From Citricoccus zhacaiensis (GTDB lineage: Bacteria; Actinomycetota; Actinomycetes; Actinomycetales; Micrococcaceae), in contig NZ_BMLQ01000009.1 of NCBI RefSeq assembly GCF_014645315.1, forward strand, positions 1-64,000: a DNA stretch of 64,000 nucleotides, written 5' to 3'. This document shows positions 37,811-45,791 of this stretch, piece after piece. A program made the translations under genes and the position numbers. Position 1 is the stretch's first letter; each line of letters starts with the position of its first letter. The notes beneath the pieces are model-generated. The model was not told the DNA's origin, did no database searches, and saw only the letters and a program-made list of their open reading frames with translations.

Positions 37811-38648
37811 GGTCGTCCTCTTCGTTCAGTGAGGTGTGCAGGTTCCCGACCAGCCCGTGGAAGGCGGCGTCCTTCTTGATCTCGAGTCCGCGGGGCCGGG
37901 CCAGGGGGACCTCGACGACGTCCTTGATGCGACCGGGGCGCGGGGTGAGGTGGACGACCCGATCCCCCAGGGCCACCGCCTCGTCGATGTCATGGGTGAC
38001 GAAGACGACGGTGGCGCGGGTCGCCAGGGCGATGCGCTGGATCTCCATGTTCATCTTCTCCCGGGTCAGCGCGTCCAGGGCGCCGAACGGCTCGTCCATC
38101 AGGAGGAGCTCGGGGTTGTCACTGAGCGCCCGGGCGATGGCGACGCGCTGGCGCATGCCGCCGGACAGCTCGCGGGGATAGTTGGGGAGGAAGTTCTCCA
38201 GCCCCACCAGTGCGGCCAGTTCCCGGACCCGGTCCCGCCGCTCGTTCTTCTTGACCCCGCGCAGGCGCAGGGGCAGGGCGATGTTGTCCTCGATGTTGTA
38301 CCAGGGGAAGAGATTCGAATCCTGGAACACGACGCCGAGACGGCGGATGACGGACGAGTCGACGGTCTCCTGGTGCCACAGGGCGCGTCCGCCGATCTCG
38401 ACGTGGCCGGCGGTGGGCGGGACCAGTCCGGCCATGATGCGCAGCAGTGTCGTCTTGCCGCAGCCGGAACGGCCGATCAGGGAGACGAACTCCTCCTTGC
38501 GGATGTCCAGGTTGATGTCGGAGAGCGCGTGGGTGGTCCCGCGTTCGGTCTTGTAGGTCTTGCCGAGTCCGGAGACCCGGATCTCCGGACTCGGGTCGGG
38601 CGCCGCGGTCTCAGGCATTGCCACGGTGGGCTGGGTTTGCATGCTCAT
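37800..38648 (-). CDS. ABC transporter ATP-binding protein (SsuB/TauB type)
   Basis: A 282-residue ATPase: Walker A GRSGCGKTTL, Q-loop VFQDSNLFPW, signature LSGGMRQRVAIARAL, Walker B LLLMDEPFGALD and H-loop VTHDIDEA. LTPRPGRI near the end is typical of this importer class. About 25 Pro/Thr-rich residues precede the ATPase core. ATG 38648 follows GAGGAGC six bases away. It lies 26 bases after the binding-protein gene. Confidence 0.92.
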   Translation of the reverse strand: MSMQTQPTVAMPETAAPDPSPEIRVSGLGKTYKTERGTTHALSDINLDIRKEEFVSLIGRSGCGKTTLLRIMAGLVPPTAGHVEIGGRALWHQETVDSSVIRRLGVVFQDSNLFPWYNIEDNIALPLRLRGVKKNERRDRVRELAALVGLENFLPNYPRELSGGMRQRVAIARALSDNPELLLMDEPFGALDALTREKMNMEIQRIALATRATVVFVTHDIDEAVALGDRVVHLTPRPGRIKDVVEVPLARPRGLEIKKDAAFHGLVGNLHTSLNEEDDHES

Positions 38649-38674
38649 GGTTGCTCCTCGGGGATGGGCGGAAC

Positions 38675-39748
38675 TCAGGAGGTGGGCAAGTAGCTGTTGT
38701 CCAGCCACTCCAACGGGTCCGAGCCGGCCTCGACCATCCCGGCAGCGACGAGCTCCTCGTACCCTTCGGCCCAGTAGCCCTCATCCGTGGTGAGCAGAGG
38801 CTGGGTGCCCTTCGCGGTCCAGAGATCCCTGCTCTGGCTCAGGGATTCCTTGGCGACGTCGTCGTCATCCAGGGACCCGAAGGAGTACTTCGACCGCATC
38901 GTCTCGATGACCGATTCCAGAGATTCGTCGTCGACGATCTCCTGGACGGCATCCCGGATGGCGGCCATGTAAGCCTTGATGTGTTCACCGTGCTCCTCCA
39001 GGGACTGCTGGGTGGCGGTGTAGATCTGGGAGTCGGCGCGCACGGCATCGCCGGCGTCGAAGGCCTGTGCCTCGCCCGCGAACTGCTGCTGGGTGACGAT
39101 GGCCTGGTCGATACTGACCATGTACCCGGCGATGTCCCCGCGCTTGACCAATTCGAAGGTCCCGGGGCCCAGGCCGACGACCTGGCGTGCGACGTCGTCG
39201 GGGTTCAGGCCGGCCTTGTGCAGCATCAGGGACAGCGACTTGTCGCTGGTACCGCCCTCGGATGGCACGCCGATGGTCTTGCCGAGGAAGTCCCCGGGCT
39301 TCTCCAGCGGGTTCGCCGTGGAGTTGAGGATACGGATGGATGAGCCGCGCACGATGCTGCCGACATTGACGAGGGGCTGCCCGTCCGCAGCTGCGGTGAT
39401 CAGGTCGATGGCCCCCACGCGGGTCAGCGGCCCCGCCCCGGCCACGAGCGTCTGGATGGCCTGGGGTGAGCCCTTGGTGGACTGGAACGTGACGTGGAGG
39501 CCGTGGTTCTCGAAGTGGCCGCCGGCGTCCGCCAACAGTTCGGGAGCGACCGAGAGGGTCTCCATCGGCAGGTAGCTCAGGTATGTGAACGGGGCGGTTC
39601 CGCCCTCACCGCCCCCCGCGGCACCGGAGGACGCGGTACCGCAGCTGGTGAGAAGGCCGGTCATGCCGAGTGCCGACAGTCCCAGTGTGCCGGCAAGGAA
39701 GCCGCGCCGGTTGACCTGAGAACGGACGAGTGGGGATTGCAGGGACAT
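38675..39748 (-). CDS. ABC transporter substrate-binding lipoprotein (SsuA/THI5-like), Tat-exported
   Basis: A 357-residue solute-binding protein. The signal has a twin-arginine motif (NRRGFLAG), a hydrophobic core and an LTSCG lipobox, so it should leave folded through Tat and be lipid-anchored. The mature domain has the NMT1/THI5-like pattern: LPMETLSVAPELLADAGGHF, GSPQAIQTLVAGAG and GVPSEGGTSDKSLSLMLHKAG. ATG 39748 follows AAGGAG. It heads the operon, 110 bases downstream of the IclR gene. Confidence 0.88.
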   Translation of the reverse strand: MSLQSPLVRSQVNRRGFLAGTLGLSALGMTGLLTSCGTASSGAAGGGEGGTAPFTYLSYLPMETLSVAPELLADAGGHFENHGLHVTFQSTKGSPQAIQTLVAGAGPLTRVGAIDLITAAADGQPLVNVGSIVRGSSIRILNSTANPLEKPGDFLGKTIGVPSEGGTSDKSLSLMLHKAGLNPDDVARQVVGLGPGTFELVKRGDIAGYMVSIDQAIVTQQQFAGEAQAFDAGDAVRADSQIYTATQQSLEEHGEHIKAYMAAIRDAVQEIVDDESLESVIETMRSKYSFGSLDDDDVAKESLSQSRDLWTAKGTQPLLTTDEGYWAEGYEELVAAGMVEAGSDPLEWLDNSYLPTS

Positions 39749-39815
39749 CGTTGACTCCTTGTTCGGATGGATCGCCGAACACGACTTTGCCAACGGGGGT
39801 GACGCGGCTCTACAG

Positions 39816-39836
39816 AGATCTCAGTCAGTGAGATCT
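39816..39836. promoter_or_regulatory. inverted repeat before the ABC-dehydratase operon
   Basis: AGATCTCA-GTCAG-TGAGATCT is a perfect 8-base inverted repeat with a five-base spacer. It lies in the 110-base gap between the IclR gene and the binding-protein gene, 68 bases before the latter's start. It is a good candidate operator for the neighbouring IclR protein. Confidence 0.5.
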
Positions 39837-39858
39837 GAGTCACAGCACGAGACGAAAA

Positions 39859-40650
39859 CTACCGGTTCATCTGGACGTTCAGTGCCATTGACCTCGTGAT
39901 GGCCAAGGCGGTCGTCTGAACGGCATGCGCCATGGTCTGTTCCTTCAGGCTCCCCAGGGGCGTGTTGACGGACAGGGCCGCGATGACCTGGCCATGGGTG
40001 TCACGGATCGGCGCCGCCACCGAGATGGCGTCCATGACGACCTGACGGTCACTGACGGCGAAGCCCCGTGACCTGATCGAGGCCAGCATCCGCCGCAGTT
40101 CCTGGGGACTGGTGACAGTCAAGGGCGTCCGCTGCTCCAGGCGGCCCGACAGGTAGTCCTCCTGAGTCTCCACGGGTGCGTGGGCCAGCAGCATCAATCC
40201 CACTGAGGTCAGATGCAGCGGATAATGGCTTCCGATGTAGGGGCGGGAGTTCCGCGCACGCCAATGTGACATCCGTTCGATGAAGACGGCTTGCGACCCC
40301 TCCCGCACTGCCAGGTGGACCGGGTGACCGGTGATGTCCATGAGGTCCTGCATGAACGGCAGTGCCGCCTGCTGCACCCCGCCGGACCGCGGCGCATGGG
40401 CAGCCACCTCCCACAGCCACAGGCCCACGTGATAGCGGTGCCCCTCGCCGATCTCCAGCACTCCCTCCTCGGCCAGGGAGCGCATGATCCGGTGGCAGGT
40501 GGAGGCCGGCAGCCCCGTCCGACGGCTGACCTCGGTGGCGGTCAGTTCCTCCGCGCCCCGCTCGAAGGCTCGGAGGATGGACGCCATCCTGGACAGCATG
40601 CTTCGTTGATCCTCGCCAGCCAGGGCTCCTCCTCCTCGTGTGCCTCTCAT
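39859..40650 (-). CDS. IclR-family transcriptional regulator
   Basis: A 263-residue IclR protein. The winged helix is in the first 70 residues (LTATEVSRRTGLPASTCHRIMRSL). The effector domain carries RPYIGSHYPLHLTSVGLMLLAH, RSRGFAVSDRQVVMDAISVAAPI and VIAALSVNTPLG. It precedes the ABC-dehydratase operon in the same orientation and probably senses its substrate. It starts 57 bases after the mftD stop, so read-through from the mft operon could reach it. Confidence 0.87.
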   Translation of the reverse strand: MRGTRGGGALAGEDQRSMLSRMASILRAFERGAEELTATEVSRRTGLPASTCHRIMRSLAEEGVLEIGEGHRYHVGLWLWEVAAHAPRSGGVQQAALPFMQDLMDITGHPVHLAVREGSQAVFIERMSHWRARNSRPYIGSHYPLHLTSVGLMLLAHAPVETQEDYLSGRLEQRTPLTVTSPQELRRMLASIRSRGFAVSDRQVVMDAISVAAPIRDTHGQVIAALSVNTPLGSLKEQTMAHAVQTTALAITRSMALNVQMNR

Positions 40651-40707
40651 CACACGATAGTCGCCGAGGCGGATGGCCAGCGCCCAGGGTGGGGGCAGAT
40701 CAGGAGG

Positions 40708-41988
40708 TCAGAAGCTCAGGGGTGGGCGGGTGGCTGGACCCAGCCCTCCGGCGGCCCCTTCGATGGCGGAGGAGCCGAGGGCCGGAGCACCCCAGACGTG
40801 GCCCTCGTCGCCTCCGGCGGTGATGGCGAATCCCGGCGGAATGAGCAGGTCCTGGGCGGAGATCTCGGACAGGGTCGCATGGCCGTTGCCCATCATGGCG
40901 GCCTTCAGGCCGTCCTTCATGATGTCCAGGACGTTCTCCACTCCGGCCTGCCCGTTGGCGCTCATGCCCCACAAGTAGGCCCGGCCGATCAGCACACCGC
41001 GGGCCCCCAGTGCCAGGGCCTTGTAGACGTGGGAGCCGCGGCGGATGCCGCCGTCGAGGTACACCTCGACGTCGTGACCGATGGCCTCCGCGACGGCGGG
41101 CAGCAGGCGGATGGTGGCCGGCGTCGTATCGAGGTTGTTGCCGCCGTGGTTGGACACGGAGACAGCGGTGACGCCAGCGTCCCGGGCGGCCTTGGCGTCG
41201 TCCACCCGGGTGATGCCCTTGACCATGAACGGCCCGTCCCACTGGCGGCGCAGCCAGGCGATGTCCTCCCAGGTCGGGATCTCGGTCTGGCGCCACCAGC
41301 CCATGGCCTCGAAGAACCCCGGTGCGGGCTCGCCCTTCGGCACGGCGTTCGGCACGGAGAGCTCCGGCGGACGCAATGTCCTGGCCCAGTCCAGGGCGTA
41401 GCCGAACTTGCCGCCCCGGATGATCTCCGGGGCGTACTTGAGGATGGCCTTGAGGTTCATCTCCTGCGGGATCTCCGGGCTGCCCCAGTCCCGGCCGTAG
41501 CCGTTCGTCCAGTCGAGGGTGATGATCAGGCCTGCCGCCCCGGCGTCCTTGGCACGCTGTGCGAGCGCCAGCATCTGGTCACGGCCTCCCGACCAGTACA
41601 GCTGGAAGAAGGTCCGGCCGGGGTTCTCCGGGATGACATCCTCCATGGCCTTGGAGGAGTATGCCCCGAGCCCCATGGCCGCGCCCCGGTTGTTCGCCGC
41701 CCGGGCGACCGCGATCTCACCGTCGGGATGAACGGCCTGGACCCCGGTGGGAGAGATCATCACCGGCGACTCGACGGGCACACCCATGATGGTGGTCCTG
41801 GTGTCCTGTGCGAGCGGGTTCCCAGTGATCTTTGGCGCGAAGCCGAGCTCGGCGAAGGCGTCGATGTTGTTCTGCACGGTCATGCCGCGCTCCGAACCGG
41901 CCACCAGGGCCATGTACACGGACGCCGGCAGGCGCTTCTTCGCGCGGCGCTGGGCCTCTGCCACGCTTTCGAACCACGGATTGGTCAT
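40708..41988 (-). CDS. mftD: pre-mycofactocin synthase MftD (FMN-dependent, lactate dehydrogenase-like)
   Basis: A 426-residue FMN enzyme of the alpha-hydroxy-acid oxidase fold. Visible features are SPTGVQAVHPDGEIAVARAA, MGLGAYSSKAMEDV, GPFMVKGI with the flavin Lys, VSNHGGNNLDTTPATI with the catalytic His, and VYLDGGIRRGSHVYKALALGA, the phosphate-binding region. It oxidatively deaminates the AHDP intermediate to pre-mycofactocin. Here it is the last gene of the mftABC operon, separated from mftC by three SDRs and a MoxR/VWA pair. In mycobacteria it follows mftC directly. Confidence 0.92.
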   Translation of the reverse strand: MTNPWFESVAEAQRRAKKRLPASVYMALVAGSERGMTVQNNIDAFAELGFAPKITGNPLAQDTRTTIMGVPVESPVMISPTGVQAVHPDGEIAVARAANNRGAAMGLGAYSSKAMEDVIPENPGRTFFQLYWSGGRDQMLALAQRAKDAGAAGLIITLDWTNGYGRDWGSPEIPQEMNLKAILKYAPEIIRGGKFGYALDWARTLRPPELSVPNAVPKGEPAPGFFEAMGWWRQTEIPTWEDIAWLRRQWDGPFMVKGITRVDDAKAARDAGVTAVSVSNHGGNNLDTTPATIRLLPAVAEAIGHDVEVYLDGGIRRGSHVYKALALGARGVLIGRAYLWGMSANGQAGVENVLDIMKDGLKAAMMGNGHATLSEISAQDLLIPPGFAITAGGDEGHVWGAPALGSSAIEGAAGGLGPATRPPLSF

Positions 41989-42043
41989 GGTGATGCCGTC
42001 CTCACTGTTGGATGTCGTTGGTCGTTGTTGATCAGGGTGAATC

Positions 42044-42991
42044 TCATGGGCTCAGGATCCTGGACAGTGCCCGCGGCAGGTCCCGGAAGGTGCGCACGGT
42101 CTCCAGCCGTCCGCGCCCGAGCCGGGCCAGGTCGCGCCCCAGGTCCACGTCCTTCTCCCCCGAGGTGTCGAGGAGGACGTCCAGCCGAGGCAGGCTGGCG
42201 GCCGCAGCGCGCGGGTCCGGTCCGGCGTTGTGCACGCAGTCGGACAGCAGCAGCACACGGCCCTCGGCCGCGGGGGCCCTGGCCAGTTCGTCGCGCGCCA
42301 GGCGCAGCGGATGCTCCACATTGGTCAGCCCGCGTGCCGGGATGCGCACGAGCGTCTCGAGGATCCCGCCCGGAGTGCCAACCTGGCCCATCGGTACGAT
42401 GCGGGCGGCATCGGACCAGAACGCGATCACGGCCAGATCGTCCCGGGCGAACTCCCCCACGATCGCGCCCACGGCAGCAGCGGCCGAGCGGACTCTCTCC
42501 CCGCGCATCGAGCCGGAGACATCGAGGAGGAGCACCATCGCCCGGCGTTGCCGGATGCGCTCGCGCACCACGATGTCCGAGGGCTCCGGGACCGGCCTGG
42601 CCACCAGGTTCTCGACCGTCGCCTCCAGGTCGATGTCCTCGGCACTGCCACGGAAGGGAAGTTGCTCCAGGTCGCCCAGCCCGCGCCGCGCCGTGGCCCG
42701 CCGCGGCGGCTGGGGAATCGCCAACGCCAGGGCGATCTCCCGTGCCCGGCGCAGCACCTCCCCGTCGGCGTGCTCGTCCAGGTCCTCCAGGTCGATGACC
42801 TGACTGTCCTCGCCGGTCTCCCCCGGCGCAGCTGTTCCCCTGACCCGAGCGGCGGTGGCGTCCTTGCCGGCTCCGCTGGCCGTCAACACCTGCCCTCCAC
42901 CCTCGCCGGTCGCCGGCTCGAAGACCGTCGGGGCCTCCTCGAGCACCTTCGGCCTGCGACGCCGGCCCGGCGCCTTCTGCGACCGGCGCAC
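42044..42991 (-). CDS. VWA-domain protein paired with the MoxR ATPase
   Basis: A 315-residue protein. The first 130 residues are basic, then acidic and low in predicted structure. A von Willebrand A domain begins with LLLDVSGSMRGE, whose DxSxS metal site is intact, and ends with the strand RLDVLLDTSGE. VWA proteins encoded next to MoxR-type ATPases insert cofactors into, or activate, partner enzymes. It starts at GTG 42991 in the same frame as the upstream ATPase, separated by its TGA and nine codons, without a clear Shine-Dalgarno. The likely client is an MFT-dependent or MFT-making enzyme, by context only. Confidence 0.8.
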   Translation of the reverse strand: MRRSQKAPGRRRRPKVLEEAPTVFEPATGEGGGQVLTASGAGKDATAARVRGTAAPGETGEDSQVIDLEDLDEHADGEVLRRAREIALALAIPQPPRRATARRGLGDLEQLPFRGSAEDIDLEATVENLVARPVPEPSDIVVRERIRQRRAMVLLLDVSGSMRGERVRSAAAAVGAIVGEFARDDLAVIAFWSDAARIVPMGQVGTPGGILETLVRIPARGLTNVEHPLRLARDELARAPAAEGRVLLLSDCVHNAGPDPRAAAASLPRLDVLLDTSGEKDVDLGRDLARLGRGRLETVRTFRDLPRALSRILSP

Positions 42992-43018
42992 GATCGGAGC
43001 GTCGTCCTCGATCTGCTT

Positions 43019-44008
43019 TCAACCCGGCTCCGCCGCTGCAGGTCTCAGGATGAAATGGTCCTCCCAGATCTCCCGCAGCACGCGCTCGGGCGTGGTCCCC
43101 GCCGCCTCGTCCACGTGGATCCGCCCCGAGAGGGAGACCATGGCCGCATCCAGGATGACGTCGGCATAACGGCGCCGCAGGGTGTTCTCTGCGCCCACCC
43201 GGCCTTCGCCCGGAGTATCGAGGCCGTGCAGGTTCAGCAGTTGGGCGGCCACCAGTGCCAGGTCGATGGCGCCTCGCACCGAACTGCCCTGGCGGGTGTC
43301 CTCATGCTCCCGGGTGGCCCGGGTCAGGGCGACGGCGTCCGTGACCAGCGCGGAGGCGAGCCGCGCTGGGACATCTTGGCCGCCGTCGGGCCCCAGGCCG
43401 GTGCGCAGCGCCACGATCTGATGCTCCGCCGCGGCGTCCTGATACCCGAGGACGAGGCGGTTGAAGCGGTCATGCACCGAGGTGGACAGGCGGGTGGTCC
43501 CGACGTTGTCATAGGGATTCATCGATCCGATGATGCGGAACGTCGGCTGGGCCGTGATGGTTCCGATCCGCGGGATCGTGACCTGCCGCTCCGCCATGGC
43601 CGTCAGCAGCGTGTTGAGCGTGTCATCCGGCGCACGGTTGAACTCCTCGATGTAGAGGAAGCCGCCCTCGCGCATGGCCCGCACGAGTGGGCCGTCCACG
43701 AAGTTCTCATCCCGGTATCCCTCCCGCAGGACACGGGCGGGATCATGCCCTCCGAGGAGCTTCGACGGGGTCAGGTCCGCATTGCCCTCGACCAGGACGA
43801 AGGCGATGCCCCACTCCTCGGCGATGGCCCGCAGGATCGTGGACTTGGACGTCCCCGGGGGGCCCTCGAGCAGGATGTCCCGCCCAGCCGCCACCGCGGC
43901 GAGGACCAGGTCGAGTTCGCGTTCGCGGCCGACGACGCGGTGGCCGAGGCTCTCGCGGACGCGGGTCACGTGACTGCTGTCCCGCAGGCCCGTTGACTGG
44001 ATGCTCAT
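43019..44008 (-). CDS. MoxR-type AAA+ ATPase in the mycofactocin operon
   Basis: A 329-residue AAA+ protein. Walker A is LEGPPGTSKST, Walker B LYIEEFNRA, sensor 1 Asn in IIGSMNPYD and the arginine-finger region SVHDRFNRLVLGY. MoxR ATPases act with VWA proteins as chaperones for metal or cofactor insertion, as with CoxD/CoxE and NorQ/NorD. ATG 44008 follows AGGACGAGC and lies eight bases after the SDR stop, so it belongs to the mft operon. No CO dehydrogenase, NO reductase or chelatase genes are in the window. Confidence 0.87.
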   Translation of the reverse strand: MSIQSTGLRDSSHVTRVRESLGHRVVGRERELDLVLAAVAAGRDILLEGPPGTSKSTILRAIAEEWGIAFVLVEGNADLTPSKLLGGHDPARVLREGYRDENFVDGPLVRAMREGGFLYIEEFNRAPDDTLNTLLTAMAERQVTIPRIGTITAQPTFRIIGSMNPYDNVGTTRLSTSVHDRFNRLVLGYQDAAAEHQIVALRTGLGPDGGQDVPARLASALVTDAVALTRATREHEDTRQGSSVRGAIDLALVAAQLLNLHGLDTPGEGRVGAENTLRRRYADVILDAAMVSLSGRIHVDEAAGTTPERVLREIWEDHFILRPAAAEPG

Positions 44009-44015
44009 GCTCGTC

Positions 44016-44858
44016 CTACTGGATCGCCGCGCCTCCGTCGACCGGAATCTGGCCGCCGGAAACGTAGTACGACTCATCGGATGCGAGCCACAGGACTGCG
44101 TTGGACACGTGGATGGGCTCGATCCACGCCTTCCCGAAGGGATTCAGCCCGGCGAATGCAGCTTCGGCGTCAGACGCTGTCGGTTCGTCCAGGTCCGGCC
44201 GGAAGAGCCGGTACGCACTCTTGTTCTTGACCATGGGCGTGTCAATCGAATTCGGATGGATGGTGTTGACGCGAATACCGTGTGGACCCAGCTCGTTCGC
44301 GAGCACCTTCATCAGACCGACAATGCCGTGCTTCGCGGTGGTATACGCGGCGACGTTCGCCAGTCCCTTGAATCCGGCAAGAGAGGAGATGATGATGACC
44401 GACCCACCCTTGCCGGCCTTGATCAGGTGCTCGGCAGCCGCGGCGTAGGTGTGCCAAACGCCAGTGAGATTGATGTCCTGGATGTCGTTCCACGTCGTCT
44501 CGCTGACCTCATGCGTGTTTGCCCCGAAGGTGAAGATCCCCGCATTGGCGACGATGATATTGACGGCACCGAGTTCGGCCACGCCATCGTTGACGGCCGA
44601 CTTCAGTGCGTCGAGATCCCGCACGTCTGCAACGCGAGTCACCACTCGACGGTCCAGCGCCTCCACTTGACGCGCGGTCTCCTGCAGCTCGTCCTCTCCC
44701 GGCAGTTCGTAGAAGCCTTCAAGGCTGTCCACCGGTGCGCAGAGGTCGACTGCGATGATGTCCGCGCCCTCCTCCGCCAGCCGGATTGCGTGGCTCCGGC
44801 CCTGCCCTCGTGCGGCCCCGGTGATGAAGGCGACCTTGCCTTTCAGACGTCCTGTCAT
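44016..44858 (-). CDS. mycofactocin-coupled SDR oxidoreductase, copy 1
   Basis: A 280-residue short-chain dehydrogenase. The nicotinamide motif is ITGAARGQGRSHAIRLAEEGAD. The MFT-type insertion lies between strand two and three (LCAPVDSLEGFYELPGEDEL). The catalytic Ser is in IIISSLAG, with YTTAKHG as YxxxK. MFT-coupled SDRs hold NAD(P) tightly and hand electrons to mycofactocin. It is the most divergent of three tandem copies and has lower GC in places (one 60-base line at 44221 is 50%). It is 66 bases after copy 2 and precedes the MoxR gene. Confidence 0.87.
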   Translation of the reverse strand: MTGRLKGKVAFITGAARGQGRSHAIRLAEEGADIIAVDLCAPVDSLEGFYELPGEDELQETARQVEALDRRVVTRVADVRDLDALKSAVNDGVAELGAVNIIVANAGIFTFGANTHEVSETTWNDIQDINLTGVWHTYAAAAEHLIKAGKGGSVIIISSLAGFKGLANVAAYTTAKHGIVGLMKVLANELGPHGIRVNTIHPNSIDTPMVKNKSAYRLFRPDLDEPTASDAEAAFAGLNPFGKAWIEPIHVSNAVLWLASDESYYVSGGQIPVDGGAAIQ

Positions 44859-44924
44859 GATGTGTGGCTCCTGTGTCGTGATGCGGTGATGGTGTCGAGA
44901 GCGATAAAAGGTCAGGCGGCGGGC

Positions 44925-45773
44925 TCAGAAGACGACGGACTTGAGGCCGGCGCCGGCGTCGACGGGCAGCGGTACGCCGGTGATGTATCTGCCCTCGTCC
45001 GAGGAGAGGAAGAGGACGGCGTTGGAGATGTCCACGGGCTCGACCCACGGGATGGGCAGGGAGTTCATGGATTGGGAGGTTGCGGCGAAATCCTCGTCGG
45101 TGGGGTTCTCCAGGTCGGGGCGGAAGAGCTTCTTCGTGGCCTCGTTCATGATCATGGGGGTGTCCACCTGCGTCGGGTGGATGGAGTTCACGCGGATGCT
45201 GTGCGGGGCCAGCTCGAGGGCGAGCGTCCGCATCAGGCCGACCACGCCGTGCTTGGCCGAGACATAGTGGGCGATGTTGCCCATGCCCTTGAGGCCGGCC
45301 AGGGAACTGGTGAGGACGATCGAGCCGCCGTTGCCACCGGCCTTGATGTGCGGGATCGCGGCCTTGGCCGTGTGCCACACCCCCGTGAGGTTGATGTCGA
45401 TCATCGTCTGCCAGCCGCCTTCCGACATGACGTCTGCTTCGGCCATCTCGCCAGAGATCCCGGCATTGGCCGAGACGATGTCGATACGGCCGAACTCGGC
45501 GAAGCCCTCGTCGGCCACGGCTTTGATGGCGTCGAAGTCACGGACGTCGGCTTGGCGGGCGATGATGCGCCGGTCCAGGGCCTCAACCTGACGGACTGTC
45601 TCCGCCAGGTCCTCTGCGGTGGGGCCTGCGTAGGGAACGTGTTCGACATCCTGGCAGATGTCGAACGTGATGATGTCGGCGCCTTCCTCCGCGAGCCGGA
45701 CGGCATGGCTTCTGCCCTGCCCCCGTGCTCCTCCGGAGATGAACGCGACCTTGCCTTCGAGACGTGCACCCAT
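44925..45773 (-). CDS. mycofactocin-coupled SDR oxidoreductase, copy 2
   Basis: A 282-residue SDR close to copy 3. It has the motif SGGARGQGRSHAVRLAEEGAD, and the MFT-type insertion begins FDICQDVEHVPYAGPTAEDL. The catalytic Ser is in VLTSSLAG and YVSAKHG gives YxxxK. ATG 45773 is chosen because the first residues (MGARLEGKVAF) equal those of copy 3. An in-frame TTG six bases earlier is unlikely. The carveol-dehydrogenase branch of this family oxidises terpenoid or aliphatic secondary alcohols; the actual substrate is unknown. Confidence 0.88.
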   Translation of the reverse strand: MGARLEGKVAFISGGARGQGRSHAVRLAEEGADIITFDICQDVEHVPYAGPTAEDLAETVRQVEALDRRIIARQADVRDFDAIKAVADEGFAEFGRIDIVSANAGISGEMAEADVMSEGGWQTMIDINLTGVWHTAKAAIPHIKAGGNGGSIVLTSSLAGLKGMGNIAHYVSAKHGVVGLMRTLALELAPHSIRVNSIHPTQVDTPMIMNEATKKLFRPDLENPTDEDFAATSQSMNSLPIPWVEPVDISNAVLFLSSDEGRYITGVPLPVDAGAGLKSVVF

Positions 45774-45776
45774 GAT
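45653..45776. repeat. 124-base near-identical repeat, copy in SDR 2 (second copy 46508-46631)
   Basis: The 124 bases covering the first 41 codons of SDR 2 match those of SDR 3 at 46508-46631 with a single difference (C/A, about 43 bases in). The remainder of the two genes has diverged clearly. The repeats are direct and 855 bases apart, suggesting recent gene conversion or a young duplication with selection on the rest. Confidence 0.85.
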
Positions 45777-45791
45777 CAATATCCCTTCTGC

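Noticed and set aside
42044-44008. Reading the MoxR/VWA pair as CO dehydrogenase (CoxD/CoxE) genes
   Set aside because: No coxM, coxS or coxL, molybdenum cofactor or related genes lie nearby; the pair sits inside a mycofactocin operon.
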